A stretch of 64,000 bases of DNA from Helicoverpa zea (lineage: Eukaryota; Arthropoda; Insecta; Lepidoptera; Noctuidae), in assembly GCF_022581195.2 (NCBI RefSeq), contig NC_061482.1, forward strand, positions 186,001 to 250,000, read 5' to 3'. Numbering within the stretch: position 1 is the first letter of the stretch; each line of letters starts with the position of its first letter. Below the pieces are notes generated by a model, which was not told the origin of the DNA, ran no database searches, and saw nothing but the letters and a program-made list of their open reading frames with translations. The position numbers and the translations under genes were made by a program. Shown one piece after another: positions 10,660 to 24,400 of this stretch.

Positions 10660-11237
10660 TTATGTTGTTCTGACATATAAGCCATACCTCTCATAAACAT
10701 CGATATCCACTCATTTCATCCAACAACAAACATGCATCACTCTGGAAGTGTATTTCATGTCTAAGATTTATTATTTTTAAGAAAAAAAAAAACATCGTAA
10801 TTAATATTAAAAAATCCTTAAAAATAAGTTCCTGGTTTTGATATATTACATGATTTTGAATTTACTTAGATATAAACTTTTTGAGTAATGAAGAATGTAG
10901 GCAAAATACTAGCAAAAATAATAAGCCACTTCTACAATTAACGTCAATGGGGATGACTACATGTCACAATACTTCAACGAGACGTCAACAGACGACTTTT
11001 GCGGGTTTATTTGTATATGCTTGCCACTAACCAAGAATAGAATATAATAGACTGACTCTTATATGGTGCTCTAATTCTCGCACTTTAATTTTTTTACAAT
11101 TCGCCATAGAATGTCATAAAGTATATGTGATAGGATTTAATGTGATTAGGTACGACACACCCGATGCATTATATTATGTGTATAACAACATTTATTGATG
11201 TGCTAGTAGTGAGTGCCCTCGGATGGCGCCTGGAGCG
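10660..11237. other. AT-rich stretch without a recognised gene
   Basis: Nothing supportable was seen between the LINE 3' end and the next TIR element. Confidence 0.5.
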
Positions 11238-11245
11238 CTCCGAAG

Positions 11246-11732
11246 TAGGGTTGTAACGGATCTTCGCCTATGCTTCCGCCTCCGCACAATTTTTGCAGAG
11301 TTGTAACGGAGTTTTATTTTCGTAATCATACAGAATACCAAACAATACAAAGAAAACTAGACTCAAATTAAACGATGATCCATTATTGTGGTAGAGAAAT
11401 AACAATAAATATAAAGCTTTTTCTACCATCGTTCGCACGTACTTATCGGCGCCGACAAGTCCAGTGCCATGCGAACAATTATTTAGTTCAGGTGGATTAT
11501 GAACCCGATAGAAATCGTTTGGAAGGTGATAAAGCCCCAAAGGCCAAAACTATTGTTTGTCAAATTTAATTTACCTCTCCTTAATGTTGATTACAAAAAG
11601 TTACCTTTTGAATCTTAAAACTATTTTATTTCTCTATATCTTTCACCTTCGCCTCCGCCTCCGTTAACCTCTGCATCCGCGGAGGTGAAACTCATCGCCT
11701 TCGCATCCGCCTCCGCCTCCGTTACAACCCTA
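11246..11732. mobile_element. hAT-type MITE with perfect 8-bp target duplication
   Basis: Ends are TAGGGTTGTAACGGA and its inverted form (TCCGTTACAACCCTA), with subterminal CTTCGCCTCCGCCTCCG repeats. A perfect direct repeat CTCCGAAG lies at 11238-11245 and 11733-11740. The 487-bp interior has no transposase-like frame. The 8-bp duplication places it in the hAT superfamily. Confidence 0.8.
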
Positions 11733-11891
11733 CTCCGAAGCTATTTGCATGTTTTGTTATGGTTTTGAGAAAAGTATCAGTAGTAAGTTCTGGTAATCAC
11801 AAACGAGGTATATGAAACACACATTTACATACCTACATATACCATAGAGTTTCTTTGAATGAAACTACTTTTAAAACGAATGTACATGATA

Positions 11892-11897
11892 TTTATT
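11892..11897 (-). promoter_or_regulatory. Poly(A) signal of the SLC6-like gene
   Basis: AATAAA on the minus strand lies 63 bases past the stop codon of the SLC6-like gene, a normal distance for a short 3' UTR. Confidence 0.55.
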
Positions 11898-11959
11898 TCT
11901 AAAAACATAAATAAATTGCTAACACATAACAGATTTCCAGCTAAAGTGAAAAACATTGA

Positions 11960-12400
11960 CTACTTGAGTATCGTATTGCCTAGCCCTAGCGTAACGAGTG
12001 CGTCGCGATGCATCGACGGCAGCGGCTGCAGCGTGAGGCCGCCGTCCAGCGAGCGCGCGCGCGCGCGGGCCCCCGGCCCTCGGGCCCCCGACGCGCGGGT
12101 CCCCGGCACGCCGGGCACCTGCACGCGTGCCTGCTGCTTCCTGCACACTGTGTACAGGAGGTCGTCCGAGTTCGAGCGCACTTTCCCGACACTCACAGTT
12201 TCCTCTTCATTTTCTCGAGCAGAATTACTTAAGTTGAGGAAGCTGGGCCTGCCCGACAGCTGTCCCAGCTGGCGGCGCTGGTAGCGGGCGCGCGCGACGC
12301 CGCCGCGGTCGAGGTGGTCGCGCCGCGCCAGCCAGTAGTAGTGCGTGATGGGGTCCCGCGGCCCCCAGTGCCGCGACGGTTTGAATGATGACTTCAGTTT
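11960..12400 (-). CDS. SLC6-like exon 9 (cytoplasmic C-terminal tail)
   Basis: The acceptor CCCACAG precedes AAACTGAAG (phase 0); the stop TAG is at 11960-11962. It encodes KLKSSFKPSRHWGP, the family's usual segment after TM12, then a long basic, Arg/Gly/Pro-rich tail of about 130 residues, likely cytoplasmic and disordered. Confidence 0.85.
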   Translation of the reverse strand, partial: KLKSSFKPSRHWGPRDPITHYYWLARRDHLDRGGVARARYQRRQLGQLSGRPSFLNLSNSARENEEETVSVGKVRSNSDDLLYTVCRKQQARVQVPGVPGTRASGARGPGARARARSLDGGLTLQPLPSMHRDALVTLGLGNTILK

Positions 12401-15400
12401 CTGTGGGACAACGAGTATTTCCTCTATGACAGGAACTACTGACAAATTTATTCTAAGAGCGTGGCGCTAGGCAAGGCCGCGACCTTACATTAAAGCAGGT
12501 TAAGCAGGCAGTAAAGTAGGTTTGGGCCGATCTCCAGAGGCAAGTTTTACCGTGTCGGGCCGGAGAAACCCATTTTTAAATCGAATATATTTTCATAATA
12601 TTGTTAGTCATTATTTTACAATTTAAAACACATGGCAGAAGAAGTACATAATAACATAAAATAGCTCTTCATGTTTTTAAATAGTGTTGTATCTATACTA
12701 ATATTATAAAGCTGAAGAGTTTGTTTGTTTGTTTGATTGATTGTTTGTTAGCTTGAAAATTTCATGTAGCGTTGGCCTAGTGGTGAAAGTGTTCTACTTT
12801 TGCCTATGAACTCTGTTCAACTGGTCGCGAGTTCGAACCCCAATCGCAACATTTACTTTTTTCACTTTTTAGGAATAAAATTGTAATTTTATAAAATGTC
12901 ACCGACCGGCACAACAAGCATTGGCAATAGCAGCCGAAAAATAATATCGCTAGTAATCTATACTAATATTATAAAGCTGAAGAGTTTGTTTGTTTGTTTG
13001 AACGCGCACATATTCACTGACTGCGAAACCTCTGATGAGTCATACATAACTCCTAACAAATTATCAAGGAGTGTTGACAGAACTGTAAGTGATATGATAA
13101 CTACTTCAGAGATGAAAGAGACAATCGACCAACTCACACTTAAACTGGAAAGTACGGAAAATGAATTAGAAAATGTATTGTTAGAAAACACGGATTTGAA
13201 AAAACATATCAACAAGTTATCCACGGAAATCAACACCTTAAAATCCTTGTGCCAATCTTCTTCCACTTTTAAAAACCCTGGTTCAAGTACAAAGAAAAAG
13301 AAGCAAACTACAGCAGCAACAACAACAACAACAACAGTCCTCCCCATTTACGTGCACATTGCAAGATCAGATCAGTGAATATGTACTTGGACTGGAACAA
13401 GAAATAGTTAAGCTTAGAAAGAACAGGAGATTGCATTACTAACAGAGCGCATTCGCTCCAGTACGGTTGTGGAACTGTATAACTGCGAAACTGCTGCACA
13501 AACGAGTTATTTTGTTCGTAAAAATATCGCAAGTGCAAAATACAAAAATAAACTTTATATTATCAGCAGCAGTTGCACAAGGGGGACTCCTGCCCTTAAT
13601 CGAGGAAGTGTTCTCCCATCAGTTTGAATATTGCAATTATATAGTACCTAACATCACATCAAAAGATTTCTTAAGGACCATTCGATACAAATTAAAGGAC
13701 TTCTCAATGAATGACTACTGCCTGATCTTCATTGGAGAAAAAGATCTACAAAATTGAACATTAATACATAATTATAAAGTGGAGTTTTTTCAATAACTTG
13801 CTTCTTACAGACAAAAAATAACGAATACCCATATTTCTTCGATTGTAATGCTACCCTATCGCATGAAATGTTTTCCTACAATTCCGGGAAAATAAATAAA
13901 AACGGATGGAGAAACATTTGAGCAGATCATGTCCAGGATAAAATTTGACTACAAAACATTCGGTTCTCAAGAACCAACCGCAAATATTGACACTTATTAC
14001 AATTCTGTGTTAACAAATACTACTGAGTACATTCCAAATGAACAAGAGAGTATTAAAACAACGAGCGATCAGTTTTTTCTATTATATACCCATATAAATA
14101 TTCTGCACCAAAACATCGCTGGACTTTTGAATAAATCTGATATGTTGACACTATACAGGAATGAATTTTAAGCAGTGCGCAAAAAAAAACTGGTGGTCCA
14201 GAATCGTTAACAGAACATATCTGCATCATCAGTAAAAAAAATTTTTTCATTCTTTTGTCCGCCCTAAAATCAGCAAAACATGGATACTAACTATTCTTAT
14301 AGGTATTCTTTGTGAAGACCTGCTGCCTGTAGCTGTTCTGGTATCGCAAACACATTTTCATATTTTATTGTTATTGAAACGTCAATAGAAGATAACGATG
14401 CAATAGATGCTCGATTTCCCATCACTCGCTGGTAATATTGTAAATTCGAGACGTAGCTGTTCCATAGTATTCTATAATTACGTATAATAAAAAACAAGAA
14501 TTTCGTTTTATAAGATGGTGATAGAAGGCCTATAAGATTATATTTTCGAGATATATTTTTATTATCGGAGTGTTTATCCAGGAAGACACGACATTGGACG
14601 TCTATATTTGATGCTAGAGCTTATTTTATATTATTTTAATCTCATTTTTTTTTCTCAAAATTCCAAGTGAACAATTTAATGCCAAAGTTTTAAAAAATAA
14701 CATAGGTATAAAAAACCATCGTGCAAACAAAATTAAATAAAACCTATTTTCTTTACATATTTCTAAATTAGAAACAGTCAATCTTTATAAAAAAATATAT
14801 TATTAGCTGCCAGTGGTAACATAGAGGCAGCAGAAATGAGCGACCATAGACAAACCACCATTCAGCCGTGTATCTCTGCTTGGAGGATTCTTTTTTCGAA
14901 CGTGATTGTGACAAGACCATAGATGTAATATACTAAACAAGATTGCGCACTATCAAAATAATATTTGCGAAAATGAACTCTATTCGAACGCAATAAGGTA
15001 CTAAATTGGTTGCATAATACACAGAGGCAAATCCGAGCTGAAAGGGATAGTTATAATGGAGGCCGCGAGTCTCGTTCTAACACCTTGCCAACATAAAAAA
15101 ATGTTGTGATCAACAGTTCCGTACGTAGACGAATTATATTTTAACAATTTAAGTCAACAAATTAATAACAATCGCATTAATTTATTCGCATTTATTCTTA
15201 AACCATAAAGAACATAAATTTGTATTTTGCTTTTTTTTATTTTCTAGTGGTAACCCTGAACATTCTTGGCGCGTATTCAGAATTTAAAATTTTGTACATA
15301 TTTTTTGTATTAAATCAATTTAAACTATTAAAATGGTGAAAAAGTGTACGTTTATACTTGTAAAAGTGAATCCTATGGTGGTTGCAATATATCGTTCCAC

Positions 15401-18400
15401 AGGTTAGCTAATAATAATATTTTCGTAAATCAAACAACTAGGGTGCCCATGAATTATTCTTGTAATGAGTCAAAATATGGGTGATGAATTTGAAAACTGT
15501 TGTACTATTGTTATAGCTTCCCAAAAATGAAGAAAGGCGGCATAAATGGCTCAGCAGTCTATATGTGAAGCAAAAATACAGGAAAATCAGTCTTCATTTC
15601 GAATCTTCCTGCTTTTATACTGCTAATTACCCGCTGCCTCCGTACTAACTGTTTCACTCGGCTCGTTTTTTGGGTATAAGTGCGCAGTCCTGTTTACTAT
15701 ATTATATCAATGGACAAGACATGATACAGTTTGACAGAATATGATTTTGCCGCGTTTTTGACTTAGTTGATTTTCACTTATTCCTGAAAAACTTGACGAC
15801 TTTATTTGTTTGCAGGGAACCTTGAGGGAAATGCCAGATAATTATGAAGCTCGTGTGGTATTCGGGAGATTATTTTTCCGTCCCAAATGTCGGCCACAAC
15901 CTGTCAGTTTGACGTAGCAACGACCAGAGAAAATATTCAAAAAATTTTCAGTATAATACCATGTAGGTTGTACCACGTGACGTCGAATGGTGCAATTCTA
16001 TTGGTCGATATTTGGGTCGGAAAAATAATCAGTATAATACCATGTAGGTTGTACCACGTGACGTCGAATGGTGCAATTCTATTGGTCGATATTTGGGTCG
16101 GAAAAATAATCATGTTAAAACGATTTCTTCCTATTTCCTCGCTAAACAAACCTGCTTCTGGTTCTTAAGAATATTTTATTTTCGTTATATTAATAATGCT
16201 TTTGCAACCATTTTAATTTATCAGCGTGACACGGCTATTTTATTGATTGCTCTTTGCTGAAAGCAAGCTCACAGTAGGTACAAGAACGTTCCTTATTAAT
16301 GACTAGCAGTTGTCCTGCAGTCTCTCCCGCGTCCGGAAACCACTGCCCGTACTAAGATGGCCTATATTACTCTGGAGGAGAGTAGATGTCATTGCAGGTG
16401 TTTTGAAAAAAAAAAATCAAATCGGTTCAGTGATTTTGGAACCTATAGGATGAACAAACAAATAAACAAAAATATGTTTCCTCATTATTACATTAGAATA
16501 GTTAGATGAAAATGTTAATTTTCGCGATAAGAAGATAGTCGCAAGCAACAAAAAAATACAAATAAAAGATAGAGTCGCAGAGCAACGCAAGGCAAGCGTG
16601 TTCGTCAGCAAGTGATGGCAGGTCTTACCGCGCCGCAGTCGTACTGCACCTGGCGCGCCACGGCCACCGCCGCGCACGCCAGCAACACCAGCAGCGCCAG
16701 CGCCGCGGCGCCCAGCAGCGCCAGTGCGGGCCCGGGCCGCGCCGGCTCGCGCGCCAGTTCCACCGTCAGCCACCACGCGGTGAAGGGCGCGATGATGCCG
16801 GGCGCCGAGCACCAGCCCAGCACCCAGAACTTCGCTAATTCATTGCCCGTCAGGAACTCCACATCTTCAACGAGAACTTTCCAACCTGAGATAGAAAAAT
16901 ATCAATTTATGTGTGACATTCCTTACTGAAATATAGTCGTGGTGGCCCAGTGGCGGCCCAAAGGGTGGCAGGACCCTCCACGAAGGCTTAAATTGCTAGA
17001 ATTGATATACTAAAATCAACTAAAGAACAATGTCAGACGTCCATAGTAACTTAGGCTCAATAAAAATATTTCATGTACAGTGAAAATTCTTACAGTTTTT
17101 TGTGTAGTTTAATGTCAGAAGCTTTTCTATGTTTTCCACTTTTGCATTGAACTTCTCAAAACCAAATTATTCCAAATTATTAAAACGAAAAACCTGAACT
17201 CGATAAACAAAATAATTACTTATTAAAATGATTTTTTTTTTTAAGTTCTAGATAGCAATTAAATATTTTATAAGAAGTTAGTATTTTATATTTAAATTGT
17301 TGTAGTAAAGAACTTTGTGTTCGTGAGAATTTAGTTTTAAAAGTTGATTGCGTGGGCCTAAACCTGACATTGTTCTTTGGTCGAGGTAAAGATAAATCAT
17401 TCAACAATATTTTATCGATTACAGTTTATTGAGCAAGGAGCCGGGCGAAGAACTAGCGCTTCGTTCGTAGGCTAACGGCCAAGATACGTATGTCGACTAC
17501 GTTTGGCTTGAGTCCCCTTTCATTTTCCATGTACACCTTCCAAATACAATATTTAATTAAAAATTTAATGGCGGCTGTTCTCATATCAGGAGATCAGCCA
17601 GCTGCGCAGGAGATATAATAGTGCACAAGCATTTACGCAGACACAAGTGCACTTACTATTCCTTCACTCTCATTAGCCCGATGGAACGGCAATCTGTCCG
17701 ACACGACCGGAGAGACATCAGGCGCAGGACCGACATTAACATGCTCTCCGATGCATGGGTGAATCAATCATAATCTTCCATCGATGGGCTGCTTTGTGAA
17801 AGTTTTAGAAAACCCACAAAGCGATTTCGGCCCGACCCGGAAATCTAACCCGAGACCTCGGGCACACAGCCGCGCTTGAGACCGCTTGGCCAACGAGGCA
17901 TTCACTTAAAAATTAAAAATGTATATTTACCATATATAAAAACGAAGGCGAGTATTTCAAGTAGCGTGGCTATGCTGACGAGCAGCGGCACGACGAAGTC
18001 AGCGAGCAGCGTGAGCGCGGGCAGCCGGCCCCACAGCACCGCCAGGCTGAGCAACGCGCCGGCCAGCGCGCCCGCGAACCCCAGCGCGCGCCACTTGGCG
18101 CCGCCCGCGCGCCGGCAGCGCTCGAACACCGGGTACAGCAGCGCCAGCTGCAACCCACTCCGATAAACTAATCCTAGTCCACCACTGCCACTACTATCCA
18201 TTATTCAATTAATTTATGACGTGTAAAAATGAATAACGTGTAAAAGTGTTGAAATTTGGACTCCGTAAAATTTCCAGTGTAAGTTTACCGGCCTTTATTT
18301 CCTCGGTCCATGGCACTGAGAAATTGATCAGGAAAATATTACCCACCATCATCCTCCGAGCCTTTTCCCAATCATGTTGGGGTCGGCTTCCAGTCTAACC

Positions 18401-21400
18401 GGATTCAGCTGAGTACCAGTGCTTTACAAGAAGCGACTGTCTATCTGGCCTCCTCAACCCAGTTACCCGGGCAACCCGATAACCGTTGGTTAGACTGGTG
18501 TCAGACTTACTGGCTTCTGACTACCCGTAACGACTGCCAAGGATGTTCACTGACAGCCGGGACCTACAGCTTAACGTGCCATCCGAAACACAGTCAATGG
18601 TGTCTAAGATATACTTAGAAAGTACATACAAACTTAGAAAAGTTGCATTGGTACTTGCCTGACCTGGGATCGAACACGCGTCCTTTTTGGCCCGCCAGAT
18701 GTTTGAAGGCGGGCCCTGTCACCGTAAGTGGCCATCAGCCAGCGGCCACAGTGAACTCAACTAGGAGAGGCGCGCGCAACACTACGCCACCGTCTCGAGG
18801 CCTGTTTCTGTTCGGACGACAGACGCCCCTAGTCTGTCGCCCGCAGGCCGCGCCCTATGGTGGCCGGAGATCGGCCACCCTGCGACGCCCACTACGTCTA
18901 CTGCGGGCGGGGAGAGTGGTACTAGTTTCCCTCTCCCTTTCCGCCGTCTCCTTTGCGACCATCACATCCTCGCAAAAGGAGGCGACGGCGTTCCACCCTT
19001 CTTCGCTGCCGACCATGCAGGACACGACAGCCGGCTGCGAAAGACTTCCCCCAGCATCTACTGCTGCCGCTAGGTCGCGGCGCTGCGTTGCCCATGCTGG
19101 GCACTCCACCAACGTTGTTGAGCAAATGTTGTTTTGTGTTAAAACTATGTTTGTAAGCTTATTATGTTAAACATTTCTACAATAAAAGATATTATAGACC
19201 ATTTTGATATATGTTTATGCGTGTCACAACCGCCCTTGGTATGTGGCCGGTTGTGACACTTTCCCATTTTTTTTTAAATTGATCTTATGAATTATACATT
19301 GTATTAAGGAACAATATAATAGTGTTTTTACGTACACAAATGTACAAATTGCGATACAAATTCCTTTTCTGCGAGCTAATTAGTCAAACAACAAAATTAT
19401 TGGTGATCAAGCGAAAATTGGCACAACTGTACCCAGTTTACCCTATACAAAACATATTTATGATAATAAGTTACCATGGTAATAAATCCGGAGAGCAGCA
19501 GAGTGAGGAAGACGGTGAGCGGCCAGGCCAGGTCGGTGTCGACGTCGTCTCCGAGCTGGTAGGCTGCCACCAGCACGGCGAACACGCCGGCGTCGCGCTC
19601 GGCGCCGCTGAGCGCGTGCCAGAACACCACGCTGAGCCACGTGGACGCCACGTTGGCCGCCGTCACCGCCACGGCTGTCCTGTCGGATGCCGCACCTCAC
19701 TTGCCAACGCTCCAAGTACGAACACAGGTACGCAATCTCGTCATTGCTAAAGTGGCCGTTATACATTAGACATTATCAATAGAACAGTCTGTTGTTATAT
19801 TTATTGTTAGTATCAGGACTATCAGGTAAACGTGACCGGACGTTTTCACGACATAAGGTGTTCAATTAATGCTACGCTTAGTGCAGTAGAAAAATGACTT
19901 TGTTACCATTGTACATTGGTAGTGGAATAGACAGTGTCGCCTGCAGCTATAAGGAAGCCGCCGGCGATGTGCGTAGCCAGCAGCGCGTGCACGACGGCCG
20001 CGTGCCAGATGGCAGGCTCCAGGAAGCTGCGCCAGTGCTGCGGCGCCCCCATCGCGGCCAGGCTGGACGCGTCGCCCACGCACGCCAGCGTCACCACCAT
20101 CAGCAGCAGCACCGCGGGTCCCAGCCCGTACAGTATCCGTTTCATGAGTTTTACTGGATTGTAAAAACTGAAATAAACTCAGTTCTAAAGTTGACCTAGT
20201 TAATAGATCCGTCAGGAGACATGAACAGATGTCATACACAGTACGTACAGCAGAGTAGCTCCACGCCTTCGTCGTGTGTGCGTAGCTACTTATAGATGCT
20301 GTGGCTGCCGGGCTGGTAGACAAACACGTTTACACTGAAGCATCAAGGGAGATGCTCTGGTTCTTTCGTTACACACTTACTATTTTCCAGTTTCCCGTAA
20401 TGTTAAGTTTTAATGTGCTATCACATATATGTGATTGCTATCAACCAAAAAACTGATCAAATACGTGTTGGATTCGAGCACCGAGGGTTCCGCACATTGC
20501 GTACAAAATATTTCATTTACTGAACCTACTAACGGATAAATATTTGGCACACTTCGAAGGTAGGTATTGTATTTTGTAATTACATATAGATATTTGTGTA
20601 GGTTCACTAGCTTCCGCCCGCGGTTTCATCTCTCGGTATAACTGCTTCCCGTTGCCGGATGGTGACAAAATCCTATATCCTTATCTCCCCTCTAATTTAC
20701 AACCTAATCGGTCCAGCTGTTCACGCATGATGGCGTGACCAAGGGATATAGGGATTCGTTTTTATATTTATAAATCGAATACTCACATAAAAGGAAAAAC
20801 TATCCACAGCACAAGTATAATTAATGCTACAGCTAAATAATACTCGGGTCTTTCCTGAACAGGTCCCATGAATGTATCTCTGGAACAAAAGTAAATTACC
20901 TTATACCTATAACTCGTAACATACCTTAAGTAACTTTGTTCAATCTCTATTATTTAGGTACTGATAATGACAACATTGAGAAGAGACAACATTTTAAATG
21001 TTTTGTAATTAGGTACATGCTGTGACTGCCTCTTTGGTCTAGTGGTCGCAAGCGCGGCTGCTGTGATCGAGGTCTCGGGTCGGGCTAAAATCGCTTTGTG
21101 GGTTTTCTTAAAACTTTCACAAAGCAACCCGTAATCTGGAAGTTGGTGGTGATTGATTCACCCGTGCATCGGAGAGCACGTAATAAGCTGATCTTTTTCC
21201 GGTCGTGTCGGATTGCCGTCCCATCGGGTTATGAGAGTAAAGGAATAGGGAGTGCACCTGTGTCTGGAACAGCCACCGTGGCCGAAATCGGGCGTGGACG
21301 CATTAACATTAACATGCTGTGAAGGTATAATATGCTTGAGGCCTATGTTCAGCCGTGGACGTCCTATGGCTGAGATGATGATGATGTCTATATGCTATAC

Positions 21401-24400
21401 CTACGTATATGTGGGAATGGGTTGTCTCCGAATATCTGATTGAGTGAAAGTGTTTTAGATGTGTATCTGAACGATGAGAGTGAGATGATGAACGAGAGAG
21501 CGAGAAAGAAAACGAATGGAAGGGGCATGAGGCTTTGATTACGACGACACGAAGGACGACGTTAAGATTTAAGGAAAATACTATACGATTGTGAATATTG
21601 TGATGTTTGTAAAAGCTACTTAAAATTAAAATTAAATCAAATCAAATAAATTAAATATTGTTTATTTCAGGTAACCCATACCATACACTAGATACTTAAT
21701 TACTAAAAAGAAGATTTTCCGGGCCGTTTCGCTGTTTCCTACCCCTACAAGTTGTGGGTGCTCGTCCGGGATACAGCGAACGGCGGCGTGCCGGAGCACG
21801 TGCCCGACTTTGGGAAAAGAAGACCGGTTGCAGGATAGTGCGAGCGCGGCAGTGATGCTGTTTTCATGTAAGAACAACGATGTGCGCAGACACAGGCGTT
21901 CATTCACTATTCCTTCACTCTCAAAGCCCGATGGGGCGGTAATCCCACACGACCAGACATGATATTTCAAGTTTCTCCCATACAATTAAGTAAACTCTTT
22001 TTCTTTCGTCTTCAGCGCTCTCTCCCAAAAACCTTTGCCAGATAAACCATTGAAAGTTTTACATCTATATTCCTTACTAGCTTCTGCCAGCGACTTCGTC
22101 CGCGTTAGATTTGGACTTTGTGCAAAGAGAGGAAGAAATAATAATCACCAGCCTATCCAATTACCTAAATCTATGCGTACCTAGCCTATTGGGATGAGTG
22201 AGAGTGTTATAAACGTCAGAGTAGACAAATATAATCAGAAAGCTCTGAACTACTTAGCAATCGGAAGTTACACGTGTTATTGTGAGTCAACCATAAAAGA
22301 TATACTGTCATGGGATGTTTTTTACATAATTTAAAGGAGAACATTTCCGTCATACGTGGTTTCTATATAGCTTTAACCATTAAGGCTGCACACGCACAGC
22401 TTAAAAAATGGAGTAACTTTTACCGTTTTCCCAACATTTCTCTACACTGCTCTGCTCCTATTAATCGTAGCGTGATGAAAAGTATCCTATAACCTGCCCA
22501 GGAGTATGAAGAATGTTTTTGCCAAGTTTCATTAGAATCCGTCGAGTAGTTTTTGTTTCTATAACGAACATACAGACAGACAGACAGAAAGACAGACAGA
22601 CAGACAAAAATTTCATTTTCCTGACCGTGGACACGCCATATGCAGCATGATCTTTGTCGGACAAGCTTACCACAATATTGAAAGCAACTTTATTAAACAT
22701 ATTTCAAAAGATGAAACTTGTATGTACGAAGAGCCACAGTGAAGTCATATCGACATTTTTCGGATGGTGGACACTCCATACGCAGCATGATCTTTGTCGG
22801 ACAAGTTCACTACAGTATTGCAAGTAACTTTATTAAACATATTTCAAAAAATGAAACTTGTATGTACGAAGAGCCATAGTGACGTCATATCGACAATTCC
22901 AGAAGTCAAGCATCCAAAAACGCAGCAGCGTCAAACATTGCGCATTAGAAAAGTTTGTCGGACTCATCATAAGGAAGCCACTCACAAAGTCTTAAATTTG
23001 AATGTATCAAAAAAAAAATTTGTTCGCCGGCCTGGGGACTAATATTTTGGAAATATATTTAATGTACAGAATGGGGGCTACCGTTTTTTGTTTCACCAGA
23101 TGGCGCAACTGTACCGTGAGGTCCTAAACTATGGCAATCAAAGTTCGTATTATGAGCGCCAAAACTTTTATATACATTAGACCTTTAAACAATTTATTTA
23201 CATAGTTTTATATACATAGATATTTACAACACAAAAAAAAACTGTCCTAGTAAAACAATAAAAAAATAGACTTTATCTAAAAAGCGTCGAAAAATTCATC
23301 CCCATCGCTGTCAAATGGGAGCGTACCCAAGAGGCTGGCAGCATTACCTCGTTGGATGGCCATGCTGGTCCTTTGTCCGAGGTAATAGCCAGCCTTTTGG
23401 TCACGAGAAGCGTCAACCAGCCGCCTAGACAGATCTTTAAATAGGGTGTGCGCATTCGGGCCCCACGACTCGAGGGTTTCAACCCCAAACGGTTCGAAAA
23501 TATTGTTGCCGACAAGGCCACTATATTTCTGCCGCTTGAGCTTCTCCGCGGCCGCAGCGGCAGCAGCAGCACAGCACGCAGAACTTGGTAGATGGGATGG
23601 CGCAAGAGTATCGACGCAGGTTGCGTCCCATACTAAAGGCCTACCCATCTTCCAAGGGAATAAAGACATGCCGTCTGGACTCTTACCGTCGTCGCGCGTC
23701 AAGCCGTTTGGTTCCAGTACAGCTGGCACCCCGACGGCAACAAGAGCTCGACGTATAATGTCGTTGATATTTGCGTGCCACGCAATATGGCCCGCACTAC
23801 GGCTGCACGACAGGCCGTGGTGTCCGAGGCTGGTGACAGCCTCACCACAGTGGCAGCGATGAGGGGAGTAGCACGGTGCTCCTAAACGTAAACAGGTAGC
23901 GAGGCGGAAAGTTGTGTGGTGTGTCGTCAAACATGGTGCCAATGTTTGACGACGGTAGTGCCTGCAGCCAAAGTCCCGACTTCGATGTACCCACAGCCAG
24001 TAGGCGCGCTCGCTCAGCAGGATTAATTGCCGTTTCTATTAAATTATTCCAGGTTACTCTGCAGAGCGGCTCATTCCACTGTCTCTGGGAAGACGGGTTG
24101 CTGGGTAGATTTTCATTCGGGCAAGTAATTTTCCATGCATCCATAGCCTCGGCTATGTGCGGCACCTCAAAATCAACCAGTGTTGAAGCAAGAATATTCC
24201 TGGCTAATTTCTCTGTGCCGTGAACCGAAGATATGAATGCCGGTAAACTAATACTGGTAATTTTGCGGACGCCGAGACCTCCCATCCGGATGGGTAATGT
24301 GGCTTGCTGCCAGGCTCGGTCGTCCAGGGCCACATTGAGAATGGAGCTGAGGGTATGGCGGATAATATTATCAATTGGGTCTAAAAGGTGGCTATGTTTA

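Noticed and set aside
11859..12284. Plus-strand ORF opposite the last SLC6-like exon
   Set aside because: It is the GC-rich shadow of exon 9, which continues in phase from eight others.
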